Assembly: GCF_001619585.1 (NCBI RefSeq)
Contig: NZ_LQNT01000011.1
Location: 558,001 to 622,000 of the forward strand
Reading direction: 5' to 3'
Source: Bhargavaea cecembensis
Lineage (GTDB): Bacteria > Bacillota > Bacilli > Bacillales_A > Planococcaceae
DNA: 64,000 nt
The notes beneath the pieces were generated by a model. It was not told the DNA's origin. It saw nothing but the letters and a program-made list of their open reading frames with translations, and searched no databases. The translations under genes were made by a program, and so were the position numbers. The number at the start of each line of letters is the position of its first letter. Position 1 is the first letter of the stretch. Positions 8,535 to 17,353 of this stretch are shown in pieces.

Positions 8535-9155
8535 ATGGACGGACTCTTGGGATACATTACAATAGCGGCGATGATTGTCATTATGCCGGGTGCGGATACG
8601 ATTCTGCTTGTCCGCAACACGCTGAGTCACGGGACGAAAGCCGGCCGGTATTCCACATTGGGAATGGCGACGGGCCTCCTCTTCTGGACGCTCATCGCGG
8701 TGCTTGGTCTTGCTGTCGTCATCGCGAAATCGGTCGTGCTCTTCACCATCATCAAGTACCTCGGAGCCGCCTATCTGATTTACCTCGGCATCAAGAGCCT
8801 GTTCTCGAAAAACCTGTTTTCCGTTGAAGAACTCGAAACTGACTCTTCCGCAGGGACGAAATCCTACCACAAAGAATCATTCAGACAGGGGCTTTTCAGC
8901 AACATCTTCAACCCGAAGACCGTCATCGCCTATGTGACTATTATGCCTCAGTTCATCAACCTGGAAGGCAATGTGCCGGAGCAGCTGATCATTCTCGGCC
9001 TCATCCTGACGGGGCTTGCGGTCGGATGGTTCTTTACCCTGGTCTTCATCATGGACCATGCGAAACGCTGGCTGAACAACGCCCGGTTCCAGAACGGATT
9101 CATGAAAGCGGCAGGCGCCCTGCTCGTCGGGTTCGGCATCAAGACGGCACTATAA
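8535..9155 (+). CDS. LysE/RhtB family amino-acid exporter
   Basis: 206 residues, ATG preceded by GGAAGGAAGG. Six hydrophobic segments are visible, and the family signature PGADTILLVRNTLSHGTKAG lies after the first helix. Members export amino acids such as lysine, homoserine or threonine from the cell. Length is typical. It is a single-gene unit closed by a terminator; the cargo cannot be told. Confidence 0.85.
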   Translation: MDGLLGYITIAAMIVIMPGADTILLVRNTLSHGTKAGRYSTLGMATGLLFWTLIAVLGLAVVIAKSVVLFTIIKYLGAAYLIYLGIKSLFSKNLFSVEELETDSSAGTKSYHKESFRQGLFSNIFNPKTVIAYVTIMPQFINLEGNVPEQLIILGLILTGLAVGWFFTLVFIMDHAKRWLNNARFQNGFMKAAGALLVGFGIKTAL

Positions 9156-9171
9156 CCAATCTATCTATCTG

Positions 9172-9208
9172 ACCGGCAAGGGTTTCCGCCCTTGCCGGTT
9201 TTCTTTAT
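9172..9208 (+). terminator. terminator after the LysE-type exporter
   Basis: ACCGGCAAGGG pairs with CCCTTGCCGGT around a short loop, followed by TTTTCTTT. Confidence 0.85.
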
Positions 9209-9236
9209 ACTGGAAATAAATAAGGGGGCAATCCGG

Positions 9237-9515
9237 ATGGGGATGATGGAATACATTCCAATTGCGGCAATGGCTCTCGTGTCGGGAGCCATTGCCGCGG
9301 TTATCTGGACGACGGTGTACTTGAATAGCAGGCGGAACGGACTGATTCTCCTTGCCGTATTCGTCTTTCTGGGAATCAATCAGATGATTAACGTCTATCC
9401 TTTCTCAAACGCAGCCGGAACGATGTTGCTGGTGATCTATTCGGCCCTTGGGCTGCTGTCGGTCCATCGCATCAAAACCCGCAAACATAAAGAGACATCC
9501 GGAGATTCATGCTGA
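9237..9515 (+). CDS. small membrane protein of unknown function
   Basis: 92 residues from the ATG at 9237, with AAGGGGGC at about 8 bases. Three hydrophobic stretches are visible: about residues 6-28, 34-55 and 60-77. The tail RIKTRKHKETSGDSC is basic and likely cytoplasmic. No family is recognised. The Shine-Dalgarno and a terminator overlapping the last codons support a real gene. Confidence 0.55.
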   Translation: MGMMEYIPIAAMALVSGAIAAVIWTTVYLNSRRNGLILLAVFVFLGINQMINVYPFSNAAGTMLLVIYSALGLLSVHRIKTRKHKETSGDSC

Positions 9516-9534
9516 TTCCCGGATGTCTCTTTTT
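9491..9534. terminator. terminator between the small membrane protein and bioB
   Basis: AGAGACATCCGG (9491-9502) pairs perfectly with CCGGATGTCTCT (9519-9530), followed by TTTT on the plus strand. The stem includes the last codons of the small membrane protein gene. It may also serve bioB from the other side, with a weaker T-tract. Confidence 0.8.
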
Positions 9535-9543
9535 AGTCAACTG

Positions 9544-10533
9544 TCAGACCGGCTCCGCCAGTTTCGGCATCTCGATCTCAAAGCCAAGATCCTGAAGCAT
9601 CTTAAAGTCGCTGTTTTCTTCCTGGCCTTCTGTCGTCAGGTAGTCGCCGACAAAGATGCTGTTTGCCGCATACAGACCGAGCGGCTGGAGGGAGCGCAGA
9701 TTGACTTCACGTCCTCCTGAGATGCGGATCTCCTTTGTCGGATTCATATAGCGGAAGAGGGCAAGCGCCTTCAGGCAGTAGCGCGGATTCAGCTCGTCCG
9801 TGCCTTCCAGTTTCGTCCCGTCGATGGCATGGAGGAAGTTGACCGGAATCGAATCGGCATCCAGCGCACGCAGCGACCGGGCGATGTCAATGACGTCTTC
9901 CTTCGTCTCCTTCATGCCGATGATGGCGCCCGAGCAAGGGGACATTCCGTTGCGCTTCGCCATTTCGACCGTGCCCACCCGGTCTTCGTATGTATGTGAG
10001 GTCGTGATGAAGTCATGATGGCGCTCGGATGTGTTCAGGTTATGGTTGTACCGGTCGACACCGGCTTCCTTGAGCTTGGCTGCCTGCTCCTCTTTCAGGA
10101 TGCCAAGGCAGGCGCATACCGTTAGGCCGTACTTTTCCTTGATCTCTTCGACTGCCTCGCTGACCACACGTACGTCTTTTGTCGTGGGGCCCCTGCCGCT
10201 CGCCACAATACAGTACGTACCGGCCTTGTTTTCGTACGCCCGCCGCGCACCTTCGAGGATTTGTTCTTTTGTGATGAACGGATACTTTTCAATCGGCGCG
10301 GTGGAGTCCCTCGACTGGGCGCAATAGCCGCAGTTTTCCGGACAGTAGCCGCTTTTCGCGTTGATGATCATGTTCAGCTTCACTTTTTTCCCGTAGTAAT
10401 GTTTCCGGATTGTAAACGCCCCCTGAAGGAGCGGCAGAAGATCGTCATCATCCGTCTCCAGGATCGACATGGCCTCCTCGTCCGTCAGCACTTTCCCGTC
10501 AATTACTTCTTCTGCAAGCGTCTGCCAGTTCAT
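9544..10533 (-). CDS. bioB: biotin synthase
   Basis: 329 residues, family length. The radical-SAM cluster motif is [13 protein letters not shown] (Cys64, Cys68, Cys71), and [12 protein letters not shown] is the usual BioB stretch. The enzyme inserts sulfur into dethiobiotin to make biotin, using SAM and a sacrificial 2Fe-2S cluster, in the cytosol. Its start overlaps the stop of bioY by 4 bases (ATGA), so the two are coupled. No other biotin-synthesis gene is in the window; with BioY upstream the operon could serve both uptake and the last synthetic step. Confidence 0.96.
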   Translation of the reverse strand: MNWQTLAEEVIDGKVLTDEEAMSILETDDDDLLPLLQGAFTIRKHYYGKKVKLNMIINAKSGYCPENCGYCAQSRDSTAPIEKYPFITKEQILEGARRAYENKAGTYCIVASGRGPTTKDVRVVSEAVEEIKEKYGLTVCACLGILKEEQAAKLKEAGVDRYNHNLNTSERHHDFITTSHTYEDRVGTVEMAKRNGMSPCSGAIIGMKETKEDVIDIARSLRALDADSIPVNFLHAIDGTKLEGTDELNPRYCLKALALFRYMNPTKEIRISGGREVNLRSLQPLGLYAANSIFVGDYLTTEGQEENSDFKMLQDLGFEIEMPKLAEPV

Positions 10534-11150
10534 CGCGCTTCCCCCTCATTTGTTTTAATCGGAACGATTTTCAGCACTTTCTGCATCCGGAAGGCGAAGA
10601 ACCCGGCCAGCACCGCAAGCAGAATGTCCTTCGGCAGCGGCGGCATCATCCAGGCCCATGCCATCCAGTAGGAAAAGCCTTCCGGTGCGCCGAACCACAG
10701 GCTGTACGCCGCGTACATCCAGTTTGTCCCGAACAGGTAGTTGATCGCTGTCGCAACCAGAGCTGCAACTACAAATGACTTGAGCGTTCCCCTGCGCTCA
10801 ACGATCCGTCCCGCCACGTAGGCAATCAGGATAAACGAGACGATAAAGCCGAAAGTCGGAGACACGAGCGATGAAGCCCCTCCGCTGAACCGGGCAAAAA
10901 CCGGTGCTCCTGCAAGCCCGATCAGCATATACACCGTGCAGGCGATCGCCCCTTTCCGGCTTCCGAGGATCAGCCCTGCCAGGACGGCAAAAAATGTCTG
11001 AAGGGTGATCGGCACGCCCCCGACGACGAGAAATGGCGCGAATGACGTGATGTTGGCCCCGATCATCATCAGTGTCGCGAACAGTGCGCAATGCACGAGA
11101 TCAAGCGGATGCCATCTCGTCTGAGTTCTTGTTGCTGCGGTTGCTTGCAT
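10530..11150 (-). CDS. bioY: biotin ECF transporter S component
   Basis: 206 residues, ATG preceded by GGGGGAAA. Six hydrophobic helices are visible with the BioY pattern [21 protein letters not shown] and the later [16 protein letters not shown]. BioY captures biotin in the membrane and works with a shared ECF energy module (EcfAA'T) encoded elsewhere, or alone at low rate. First gene of a bioYB operon whose promoter carries BirA-type operators, so transcription should fall when biotin is plentiful. Confidence 0.94.
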   Translation of the reverse strand: MQATAATRTQTRWHPLDLVHCALFATLMMIGANITSFAPFLVVGGVPITLQTFFAVLAGLILGSRKGAIACTVYMLIGLAGAPVFARFSGGASSLVSPTFGFIVSFILIAYVAGRIVERRGTLKSFVVAALVATAINYLFGTNWMYAAYSLWFGAPEGFSYWMAWAWMMPPLPKDILLAVLAGFFAFRMQKVLKIVPIKTNEGEAR

Positions 11151-11173
11151 GAATCATTTCCCCCCTCGATTAG

Positions 11174-11200
11174 GTTAACCACCAAAATAATTTTGTTAAC
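11174..11200. promoter_or_regulatory. BirA-type biotin operator 1
   Basis: GTTAAC-N15-GTTAAC (11174-11179 and 11195-11200), the spacing used by Firmicutes BirA operators. It lies immediately downstream of the predicted bioY -10 box (11207-11212), so bound BirA would cover the transcription start. Confidence 0.8.
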
Positions 11201-11206
11201 ACAAAT

Positions 11207-11236
11207 ATAATAGATAGAGAGGGGCTATTTAGTCAA
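11207..11236 (-). promoter_or_regulatory. bioYB promoter
   Basis: On the minus strand the -35 is TTGACT (11236-11231) and the -10 is TATTAT (11212-11207), with an 18-base spacer. The -35 overlaps the first half of BirA operator 2 and the start point falls in operator 1. Confidence 0.7.
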
Positions 11237-11258
11237 CCTATTATTCGTTTAAGTTAAC
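11232..11258. promoter_or_regulatory. BirA-type biotin operator 2
   Basis: GTCAAC-N15-GTTAAC (11232-11237 and 11253-11258): the same spacing as operator 1 with one changed base. It covers the bioY -35 and lies upstream of the divergent pgeF gene, next to a plus-strand TTGACT (11264-11269). Confidence 0.65.
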
Positions 11259-11316
11259 CTATATTGACTTGTGTGAAACTCTCTCCTTTCGTTAAGATGA
11301 AGGCAGGTGATGAAAA

Positions 11317-12078
11317 ATGAAACCGAAAATCTATATAAATGATCATATCCTTTCCGGTATGACGATGAAGGACCCGGCTCGGCCGGAAGACAATAATATG
11401 GCGCTCCACGCGTGCAAAAACCCGGAGGAGGTCCTAGAGAACCGCCGGGCCCTTGCAGATTGGGCAGGCGTGCCGCTTTCCCGGTTTGTCCTTGCCCACC
11501 AGACGCACAGCGATCGTTTCCATAAAGTGACCGCGGATGACTTCGGGCGCGGGGCAGAACGCGCGGATACCGCGATACCCGACACCGATGCGCTCTATAC
11601 CTTCGAGCCCGATGTACTGATCGGAAGCTTCACAGCGGACTGTGTGCCGGTCATTTTCCGTAACGGGAAAAACGGCCTGATTGGCGTCATCCACTCCGGC
11701 TGGCAGGGCACCATCAAGGAAATCACGCCGAAGCTGTTCAGGCATCTCCGGGACGAGGAAGGCTGCAATCCCGCAGATTTCCACGTACAGCTCGGTGCCG
11801 CACTCAGCCAGGAAAAGTTCGAGGTGGATCGCGACGTCTGCGAGAAGTTCAGGGCACTCGGCTATGCTGACGATTTCATCGACTACAATGAAGCAACCGG
11901 CAAATGGCATATCGACAACCAGAAAACTGTCGAAGCTCAGCTCCTGCAGGCAGGCATTCCGGCCGGCCGGATCACAATCGACCGTACCTGCACGCTCAAA
12001 AGCCCCGACGGCTTCTCGTACCGCGAGGACAAGAAGGCGGGGCGCCACTTGAGCTTTATCGTGAGGAAAAATAGCTGA
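11317..12078 (+). CDS. pgeF: peptidoglycan editing factor PgeF / polyphenol oxidase (laccase-domain) family
   Basis: 253 residues, ATG after AGGTGATGAAAA. The YlmD/YfiH active-site trio is present: His64 in AHQTHS, Cys109 in TADCVP, His126 in VIHSGWQGT, all zinc ligands in solved homologues. Family members act on purine nucleosides or remove wrongly added residues from peptidoglycan precursors. In Bacillus ylmD lies by ftsZ; here the gene is alone, opposite bioYB, so it is a second copy or a relocated one. The BirA operator between the two could make it biotin-sensitive; that is inference. Confidence 0.88.
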   Translation: MKPKIYINDHILSGMTMKDPARPEDNNMALHACKNPEEVLENRRALADWAGVPLSRFVLAHQTHSDRFHKVTADDFGRGAERADTAIPDTDALYTFEPDVLIGSFTADCVPVIFRNGKNGLIGVIHSGWQGTIKEITPKLFRHLRDEEGCNPADFHVQLGAALSQEKFEVDRDVCEKFRALGYADDFIDYNEATGKWHIDNQKTVEAQLLQAGIPAGRITIDRTCTLKSPDGFSYREDKKAGRHLSFIVRKNS

Positions 12079-12082
12079 ATCC

Positions 12083-12111
12083 ATCCGTCCGGCAGGTCCG
12101 GGCGGATTTTT
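12083..12111 (+). terminator. terminator after pgeF
   Basis: A 10-bp stem, ATCCGTCCGG/CCGGGCGGAT with one T-G pair, and a T-run starting at 12107. Confidence 0.75.
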
Positions 12112-12114
12112 CAT

Positions 12115-12600
12115 TCATGTCCAGATGCGGTCCAGCTTGTCCGCGTAAAAGCGGATCGCCTTCTCGTAACTGCGGATATCCGGATCCGATGTAGTATCTG
12201 CCAGGTTGATCAGCAGAAGCTCCATTGCTTCCGAATGCCGGCCGAGGTTGTGAAGCACCATGGCATGAAACACCTGAAGGGCGCGGCTCACCGGAAACTC
12301 TTCCCTTCCGCGGCAAAAGACCTGATGCGACTTCCGGTACTCACCGAGCGTCCTGTATGTGCTGCCGAGTCCGAGATAGGCGCCTTCGAGGTCTTTTCCC
12401 GAAAGGCCCGCCCGGATCGCCGCCTCATAGTAAGGAACGGCCGAAGCCTCTTCTCCGAGCACATCGAAGCTCCATGCTACCTGGTATTGGATCTCCGCAT
12501 CATCGGGGTGTTTTTTCGCCAGTTCCATCAACAGTCCATTCGATTCCTTCAGCCGCCCTTCCTTCCGTAGCCTGACGGCCGTCCCGATTTCTTCTCTCAC
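12115..12600 (-). CDS. tetratricopeptide-repeat protein
   Basis: 161 residues from a GTG start preceded by GGGGGAGAAG. At least three TPR-like helical pairs are visible, e.g. KKHPDDAEIQYQVAWSFDVLG and LEGAYLGLGSTYRTLGEYRKS. It resembles the small TPR protein family of Bacillales with a C-terminal ADKLDRIW. TPRs mediate protein contacts; no partner is suggested by the neighbours. No signal peptide, so it should be cytosolic. Confidence 0.75.
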   Translation of the reverse strand: MREEIGTAVRLRKEGRLKESNGLLMELAKKHPDDAEIQYQVAWSFDVLGEEASAVPYYEAAIRAGLSGKDLEGAYLGLGSTYRTLGEYRKSHQVFCRGREEFPVSRALQVFHAMVLHNLGRHSEAMELLLINLADTTSDPDIRSYEKAIRFYADKLDRIWT

Positions 12601-12695
12601 AGCACTTCTCCCCCTTCTTTTGTCCCCTTATTGTGTTCAGCTATAATTAAAAGACAGTTCTTCCTCATACGGAAGCGGAAAGGAGGCCGCCAGCC

Positions 12696-14309
12696 TTGGA
12701 AAAAGAAAAAACCATCTCCGGGTGGATCCGGGACAGGCGGTTCAGCCTGAGAGGAAAAATGATCCTGCTGATCAGCCTGCTGATTGCGGCGGTCTCCCTC
12801 CTGTTCGCTTCCCTCCTGTATGATCTCATCTCCGACACGATCGAGGATCAGGTCGGCAAGCGGGCGCTCAGCATCGCACACAGCGTTGCCGAGATTCCTG
12901 AACTGCAGGATGCCTTTGCACTGGAGGACCCCGGCGCTGTCATTCAGGACATCGTTACGCCTATCCTGGAAAAGACAGAAGCGGAGTTCATCGTCGTCGG
13001 CAACCGGGAAGGCATCCGGTATTCCCATCCTGATCCGGAGAAAATCGGAGGCGAAATGGTCGGAGGCGACAATGAGCGCGCCCTCCGATTCGGGGAATCG
13101 TATATTTCAAAAAAGAGAGGCACGCTCGGACTGTCGATCCGCGGAAAAGTTCCGGTCTATCATGAGGGTGAAATTGTGGGCGTTGTATCGGTCGGCATCC
13201 TCAACGACAGTGTGCAGACCACGATCGAACAGAGGGCCCGTTCCCTCTGGCTGACATTAGGGCTGGTCCTGCTGATCGGAATCATCGGTGCTGTTGCCAT
13301 CTCCAACTACATCAAGCAGCTTCTGGGCAACAAGGAGCCGGAAGAAATCTCCGATCTGTATACGCGGCAGGAAGCCATTCTCCAATCGACACACGAAGGC
13401 ATTCTTGCAACGGATGCAGAAGGCCGGATTACGCTCATCAACACGGCAGCAAGCGAAATTCTGAACGGCAGCCCGGAGGCTATCCGGGGCGGCTCCGTCC
13501 ATCGGCTCCTCCCCCCCAACACTGATCTTGGCCAGGCCTATCGGGGAAGGGAAATGGTGCTCGGCAACCAGACAGTCCTGGCCAATCAGATACCGATTTC
13601 GGGAAGCGGGACATATGCGGGTTCCGTCATCACCTTCCAGAGAAAAAGTGAAATCCAGAAAATGACGGAAGAGCTTTCAAGGATCCGGCAATATGCAAAT
13701 GCGCAGCGGGCGCAGACGCATGAGCATTCGAACAAGATGCATATCATCCTCGGGCTGCTGATGAACGGACGTCCGGATGAAGCCATTGACTACATCCGAA
13801 AAGAAAACAATGCCCAGCACAGTCAGCTGAAGTTCCTGGAAGATCGCCTGTCCGACCCCCTTATACAGGCCCTCCTGCAGGGCAAGCAGATCCGGGCGGT
13901 TGAACTCGGCGTCACGCTGTCCATCAACCCGGACAGCAGACTGTCCCATGAATTGTCTGAAGTGCGGCAGGATGCCCTACTGACCGCACTCGGCAACGTG
14001 ATCGAAAACGCCTTTGATGCCGTTCGCGGTAAAGCCGACGGGAAACGGGCCGTCTCGGTATACTTCACTGACCTGGGGAACGATGTGCTGTTCGAGGTTG
14101 AAGACACGGGGGGCGGCGTCGCTCCGGGCAGTTTCAGGCACCTGTTCGAACAGGGTTTCTCCACCAAGAACGGGGAGGGCCGGGGCATCGGCCTCGCCCT
14201 CTCCAGGCAGTCACTGACGGAAGTCGGCGGCGAAATTACTTATGAAGAAGGGGAAGCCGGAGCCTGCTTCATCATCAGCATCCCGAAAGAAGAGGTGGAA
14301 AAATCATGA
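12696..14309 (+). CDS. sensor histidine kinase, DcuS/CitS/DctS type
   Basis: 537 residues from a TTG start with AAAGGAGG at 8 bases. Layout: TM1 about 22-43; extracytoplasmic Cache/PAS-like sensor about 45-178 (ending GEIVGVVSVGILND); TM2 about 182-203; cytoplasmic PAS about 222-315; SpoOB-type dimerisation helix with the phospho-acceptor His342 in AQTHEHSNKMH; HATPase with N-box NVIENAFDA and G-boxes DTGGG and GRGIGLAL. This family senses citrate or C4-dicarboxylates. It overlaps its response regulator by 4 bases and precedes a citrate transporter, so citrate is the most likely signal. Confidence 0.9.
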   Translation: MEKEKTISGWIRDRRFSLRGKMILLISLLIAAVSLLFASLLYDLISDTIEDQVGKRALSIAHSVAEIPELQDAFALEDPGAVIQDIVTPILEKTEAEFIVVGNREGIRYSHPDPEKIGGEMVGGDNERALRFGESYISKKRGTLGLSIRGKVPVYHEGEIVGVVSVGILNDSVQTTIEQRARSLWLTLGLVLLIGIIGAVAISNYIKQLLGNKEPEEISDLYTRQEAILQSTHEGILATDAEGRITLINTAASEILNGSPEAIRGGSVHRLLPPNTDLGQAYRGREMVLGNQTVLANQIPISGSGTYAGSVITFQRKSEIQKMTEELSRIRQYANAQRAQTHEHSNKMHIILGLLMNGRPDEAIDYIRKENNAQHSQLKFLEDRLSDPLIQALLQGKQIRAVELGVTLSINPDSRLSHELSEVRQDALLTALGNVIENAFDAVRGKADGKRAVSVYFTDLGNDVLFEVEDTGGGVAPGSFRHLFEQGFSTKNGEGRGIGLALSRQSLTEVGGEITYEEGEAGACFIISIPKEEVEKS

Positions 14310-15004
14310 ATGACTTCTCTGTCCTGATCGTCGAAGACGATTTCAGAGTGGCCGATATCAACCGGCAGTACATCGAGGCCGTGGAAGGGTTCCGGGTAGC
14401 CGGCACAGCACGGAGCGGCAGCGAGGCGCTGGACTTTCTCGCCCGGCCGGATCCGATGCCGGATCTGGTCCTGCTTGACCTCTATATCCCGGATGTGCAG
14501 GGCCTGGAGCTGTTTCGTACAATCCGGCGCCTGTATCCTGACATGGATCTGATCGCCGTTACCGCGGCCAACGAGGCGGAGACGGTCCGCGGCCTGCTGC
14601 GGGGCGGCATATTCGACATCATCATCAAGCCATTCGATGCGGAACGGTTCGCCAAAACGCTGGAAAGGTACCGGGCATTCCGTCAGCAGACCGACAGTGC
14701 AGCGGCGTTCACCCAACAGGAAATCGACCGGTTTACCGGCTTCCGGGGCTTTTCCCCGTCAGCACCGGCCGGCGGGGACGACCTCCCGAAGGGAATCGAC
14801 CCGATTACACTCGGAGAGATTCTCAGCTTTTTCGATGAATCCCGACCAGAAGGCATCACGGCAGCCGAACTCAGCAAAGAAATCGGGACGAGCCGCTCAA
14901 CGGCCCGGCGGTACCTGGAGTACCTGGTCTCTGCCGGCAAGATCCGGACGCATCTGATTTACGGTACTGTAGGACGGCCGGAGCGGCGGTATACCCCGCT
15001 GTGA
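14306..15004 (+). CDS. response regulator, DcuR/CitT/DctR type
   Basis: 232 residues. The receiver has the acid pocket VEDD, phospho-acceptor Asp58 in LVLLDLYIPD, and Lys in IIKPFDAERF. The C-terminal third holds a helix-turn-helix (ITAAELSKEIGTSRSTARRYLEYLV) typical of this group. The ATG overlaps the kinase stop (ATGA), so the pair is translationally coupled. It is expected to activate the citrate-transporter gene that starts 160 bases downstream. Confidence 0.92.
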   Translation: MNDFSVLIVEDDFRVADINRQYIEAVEGFRVAGTARSGSEALDFLARPDPMPDLVLLDLYIPDVQGLELFRTIRRLYPDMDLIAVTAANEAETVRGLLRGGIFDIIIKPFDAERFAKTLERYRAFRQQTDSAAAFTQQEIDRFTGFRGFSPSAPAGGDDLPKGIDPITLGEILSFFDESRPEGITAAELSKEIGTSRSTARRYLEYLVSAGKIRTHLIYGTVGRPERRYTPL

Positions 15005-15123
15005 AACTTATGAACTTTATTCGTCCTTATGAGGAATATCCGTTTTATCACAGTAATCTTTATCCCCCTTCCGAAAGTGTGCTATTTTTTTCTACAATGC
15101 GAAACGCAAAATGATTCAATCAA

Positions 15124-15138
15124 TTGCAAGCGCATTCA
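15124..15138 (+). promoter_or_regulatory. cre site (CcpA operator) of the citrate transporter
   Basis: TTGCAAGCGCATTCA fits the degenerate cre consensus WTGNAANCGNWNNCW at every position. It lies 27 bases before the ATG at 15165, so it would block transcription when preferred sugars are present, as known for Bacillus citM. Confidence 0.8.
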
Positions 15139-15164
15139 GTCATGCAACGGAAGGGGATTTATCA

Positions 15165-16502
15165 ATGAGCCTGAGTGTTATCGGATTTCTTACCATACTG
15201 GTCATCGTCGCCCTGCTGATCAGCGGGAAGGTCACCCCTATTGTCGCGATGGTCATTCCGCCGATCATCGGTGCTTTCATCGCGGGATTCACCTTCTCTG
15301 AACTGGGAACTTTCTTCGATGACGGGATCGCAACGGTCATCTCGGTTGCCGTTATGTTCATCTTCGCGATCATTTTCTTCGGCATCATGCAGGATGCCGG
15401 ACTGTTCGACCCGATCATCAGCAAGATGGTCGCCTGGTCAAGGGGAAATGTCATCCTCGTCAGCATCGCCACGGTTCTGATTGCGGCAATCGCCCAGCTG
15501 GACGGCTCAGGGGCTTCTACATTCCTGATTACGATCCCGGCCCTTCTCCCGCTCTATAAGCGGCTGAAGATGAACCCGTATCTGCTTCTTTTACTGGTCG
15601 GCGGATCAGCCGCGATCATGAACATGCTTCCGTGGGGCGGCCCCCTTGGCCGTACGGCTTCCGTTCTTGGCATGGATGTCACGGAACTTTGGAGACCGCT
15701 TATTCCCATCCAGGGAATCGGCCTCGTTCTGATGGTGATTCTCGCCGTCCTTCTCGGAATGAGGGAACAGCGCAGGATCATCAAAAAGTATGGTTCTCTC
15801 GAAGTGGCGGCCACGATTGATATGACCGCTGATGAAGTGATTCAGGACGGGCCGGATACAGCGGAATCGGACAACTCCCTCGTCCGGCCGAAACTGATCT
15901 GGGTCAACGCAATCCTGGCCATCACGATCATTGGACTGCTCATGTCGGGCATCATCCCGGCAGGCCTGGCCTTTATGATCGGTGTCGCCATCGCCCTGCC
16001 GATCAACTATCCGAACACAAAAGACCAGATGGAGCGGATCCGCGCCCACGCGCCAAGCGCGCTGACAATGGCCTCCATCATCCTGGCTGCCGGACTGTTC
16101 CTCGGCATCCTGAACGGGACAGGCATGCTGACTGCCATCGCAACAGACGCGGTCAATATCCTGCCGGCCTCTGTTGCGCCTTACCTCCATATCATCATTG
16201 GTATTCTCGGCGTTCCGTTCGATCTGCTTCTCAGCACGGACGCCTACTACTTCGGCCTGTTCCCGGTTGCCGAGCAGATTGCTGCGACGTACGGCGTACC
16301 TTCGCTTTCCACCGCTTATGCCATGATCATCGGGAACATCGTCGGGACGTTCGTCAGCCCGCTCGCGCCTGCTGTCTGGCTTGCACTCGGCCTCTCCGGT
16401 CTCGAGATGGGCAAGCACCTGCGCTATTCCCTTTTCTGGCTTTGGGGTCTGGCCATCGTCCTGCTGTTCATCGCTGTATTGATGGGACTCATCCAGGTTT
16501 AA
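15165..16502 (+). CDS. CitMHS family citrate (metal-citrate):proton symporter
   Basis: 445 residues from the ATG at 15165, which has GGAAGGGGA 7 bases upstream; the frame is open from 15111 but that stretch holds the cre site. About 11-12 hydrophobic helices are visible. Characteristic stretches are AQLDGSGASTFLITIPALLPLYKR cut here to AQLDGSGASTFLITIPAL, and MLPWGGPLGR. The protein brings citrate, usually complexed with Mg or Ca, into the cell with protons. Control is predicted by the upstream two-component system plus CcpA. Confidence 0.9.
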   Translation: MSLSVIGFLTILVIVALLISGKVTPIVAMVIPPIIGAFIAGFTFSELGTFFDDGIATVISVAVMFIFAIIFFGIMQDAGLFDPIISKMVAWSRGNVILVSIATVLIAAIAQLDGSGASTFLITIPALLPLYKRLKMNPYLLLLLVGGSAAIMNMLPWGGPLGRTASVLGMDVTELWRPLIPIQGIGLVLMVILAVLLGMREQRRIIKKYGSLEVAATIDMTADEVIQDGPDTAESDNSLVRPKLIWVNAILAITIIGLLMSGIIPAGLAFMIGVAIALPINYPNTKDQMERIRAHAPSALTMASIILAAGLFLGILNGTGMLTAIATDAVNILPASVAPYLHIIIGILGVPFDLLLSTDAYYFGLFPVAEQIAATYGVPSLSTAYAMIIGNIVGTFVSPLAPAVWLALGLSGLEMGKHLRYSLFWLWGLAIVLLFIAVLMGLIQV

Positions 16503-16508
16503 TCAGAA

Positions 16509-16545
16509 AACAACCCGCCCCGGGTCCGGGGCGGGTTGTTTTTTG
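16509..16545. terminator. bidirectional terminator between citrate transporter and MBL gene
   Basis: AACAACCCGCCCCGG pairs perfectly with CCGGGGCGGGTTGTT around a 2-3 base loop. TTTTTTG follows on the plus strand and TTTTCTG on the minus strand. Confidence 0.92.
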
Positions 16546-16555
16546 TGATCCAGTA

Positions 16556-17338
16556 TCAGAATTGCACGCTGAAGCTTGGGAACCGGTGGATGCCCGTGCC
16601 GAACCTGACGAGGTCCCGTTCCCGGAGCTCTCTGGCCGCCGACTTGACCTCCGGCAGAATCTGAGGGTCCAGCCCTACAGTGTGATGCGACCCGAAGACC
16701 CTGGTCACGCCCGGGATATCCGCAATGCGCTCCAGTGAGCGGACCAAGTCTTCCGGGTTCGTCGTCGGATAAAATGCATAAACCGGTGTCCCGTCGTACA
16801 GCAGATCCCCCGTGAACAGATAGCCTTTCATCTCGTCGTGGATGGTGATGTGTCCCGGCGAATGGCCCGGCGAATGATAGATTCGGAGCAGCCTGCTGCC
16901 GAGATCGAAGACATCCCCGTCTTTTACGGTCTCAGAAGGAACTCCCCGGAACGGACGATACGTTTCCGGTTCAAAGCCGGGCGGAGTCGGAATCGTGATG
17001 TCCCGGGTCATGTCCTTCCTGATCTGCTCGTCAGTCCGCCCCTTGATCCCGTTGACGATCCAGTCAAGCTCCTCTTCGTGGACATAGAACGTGTCAAATT
17101 GTCCATGGCTTCCGATATGGTCAGCATGGACGTGGGTGGTCAGCACTTCAACCGGCAAATCCGTCAGTTGGTCCGTCACTTTCCGGATGTTGCCGATTCC
17201 GAGGCCGGTGTCGATCAGGATTGCCTTGTCCTGCCCGATCAATAAAAACGAATGCACTTTCTCCCAATGGCCATATTCACTGATGGCGTATGTATCGGAA
17301 TCAATTTGCTGAACCGTAAACCAATCGTCCCGGACCAT
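16556..17338 (-). CDS. metallo-beta-lactamase-fold hydrolase
   Basis: 260 residues, ATG preceded by AGGAGG. The two-metal site is complete: THVHADHIGSHG, a later His in HSPGHSPGHITIH, Asp in LFTGDLLYDG, and His in GSHHTVGL. It resembles glyoxalase II/YcbL- or YflN-like hydrolases acting on thioesters, lactones or similar esters. It probably forms a unit with the aspartate dehydrogenase gene, which ends 15 bases before its start. Confidence 0.85.
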   Translation of the reverse strand: MVRDDWFTVQQIDSDTYAISEYGHWEKVHSFLLIGQDKAILIDTGLGIGNIRKVTDQLTDLPVEVLTTHVHADHIGSHGQFDTFYVHEEELDWIVNGIKGRTDEQIRKDMTRDITIPTPPGFEPETYRPFRGVPSETVKDGDVFDLGSRLLRIYHSPGHSPGHITIHDEMKGYLFTGDLLYDGTPVYAFYPTTNPEDLVRSLERIADIPGVTRVFGSHHTVGLDPQILPEVKSAARELRERDLVRFGTGIHRFPSFSVQF

Positions 17339-17353
17339 GCTGCCGCCTCCTAT

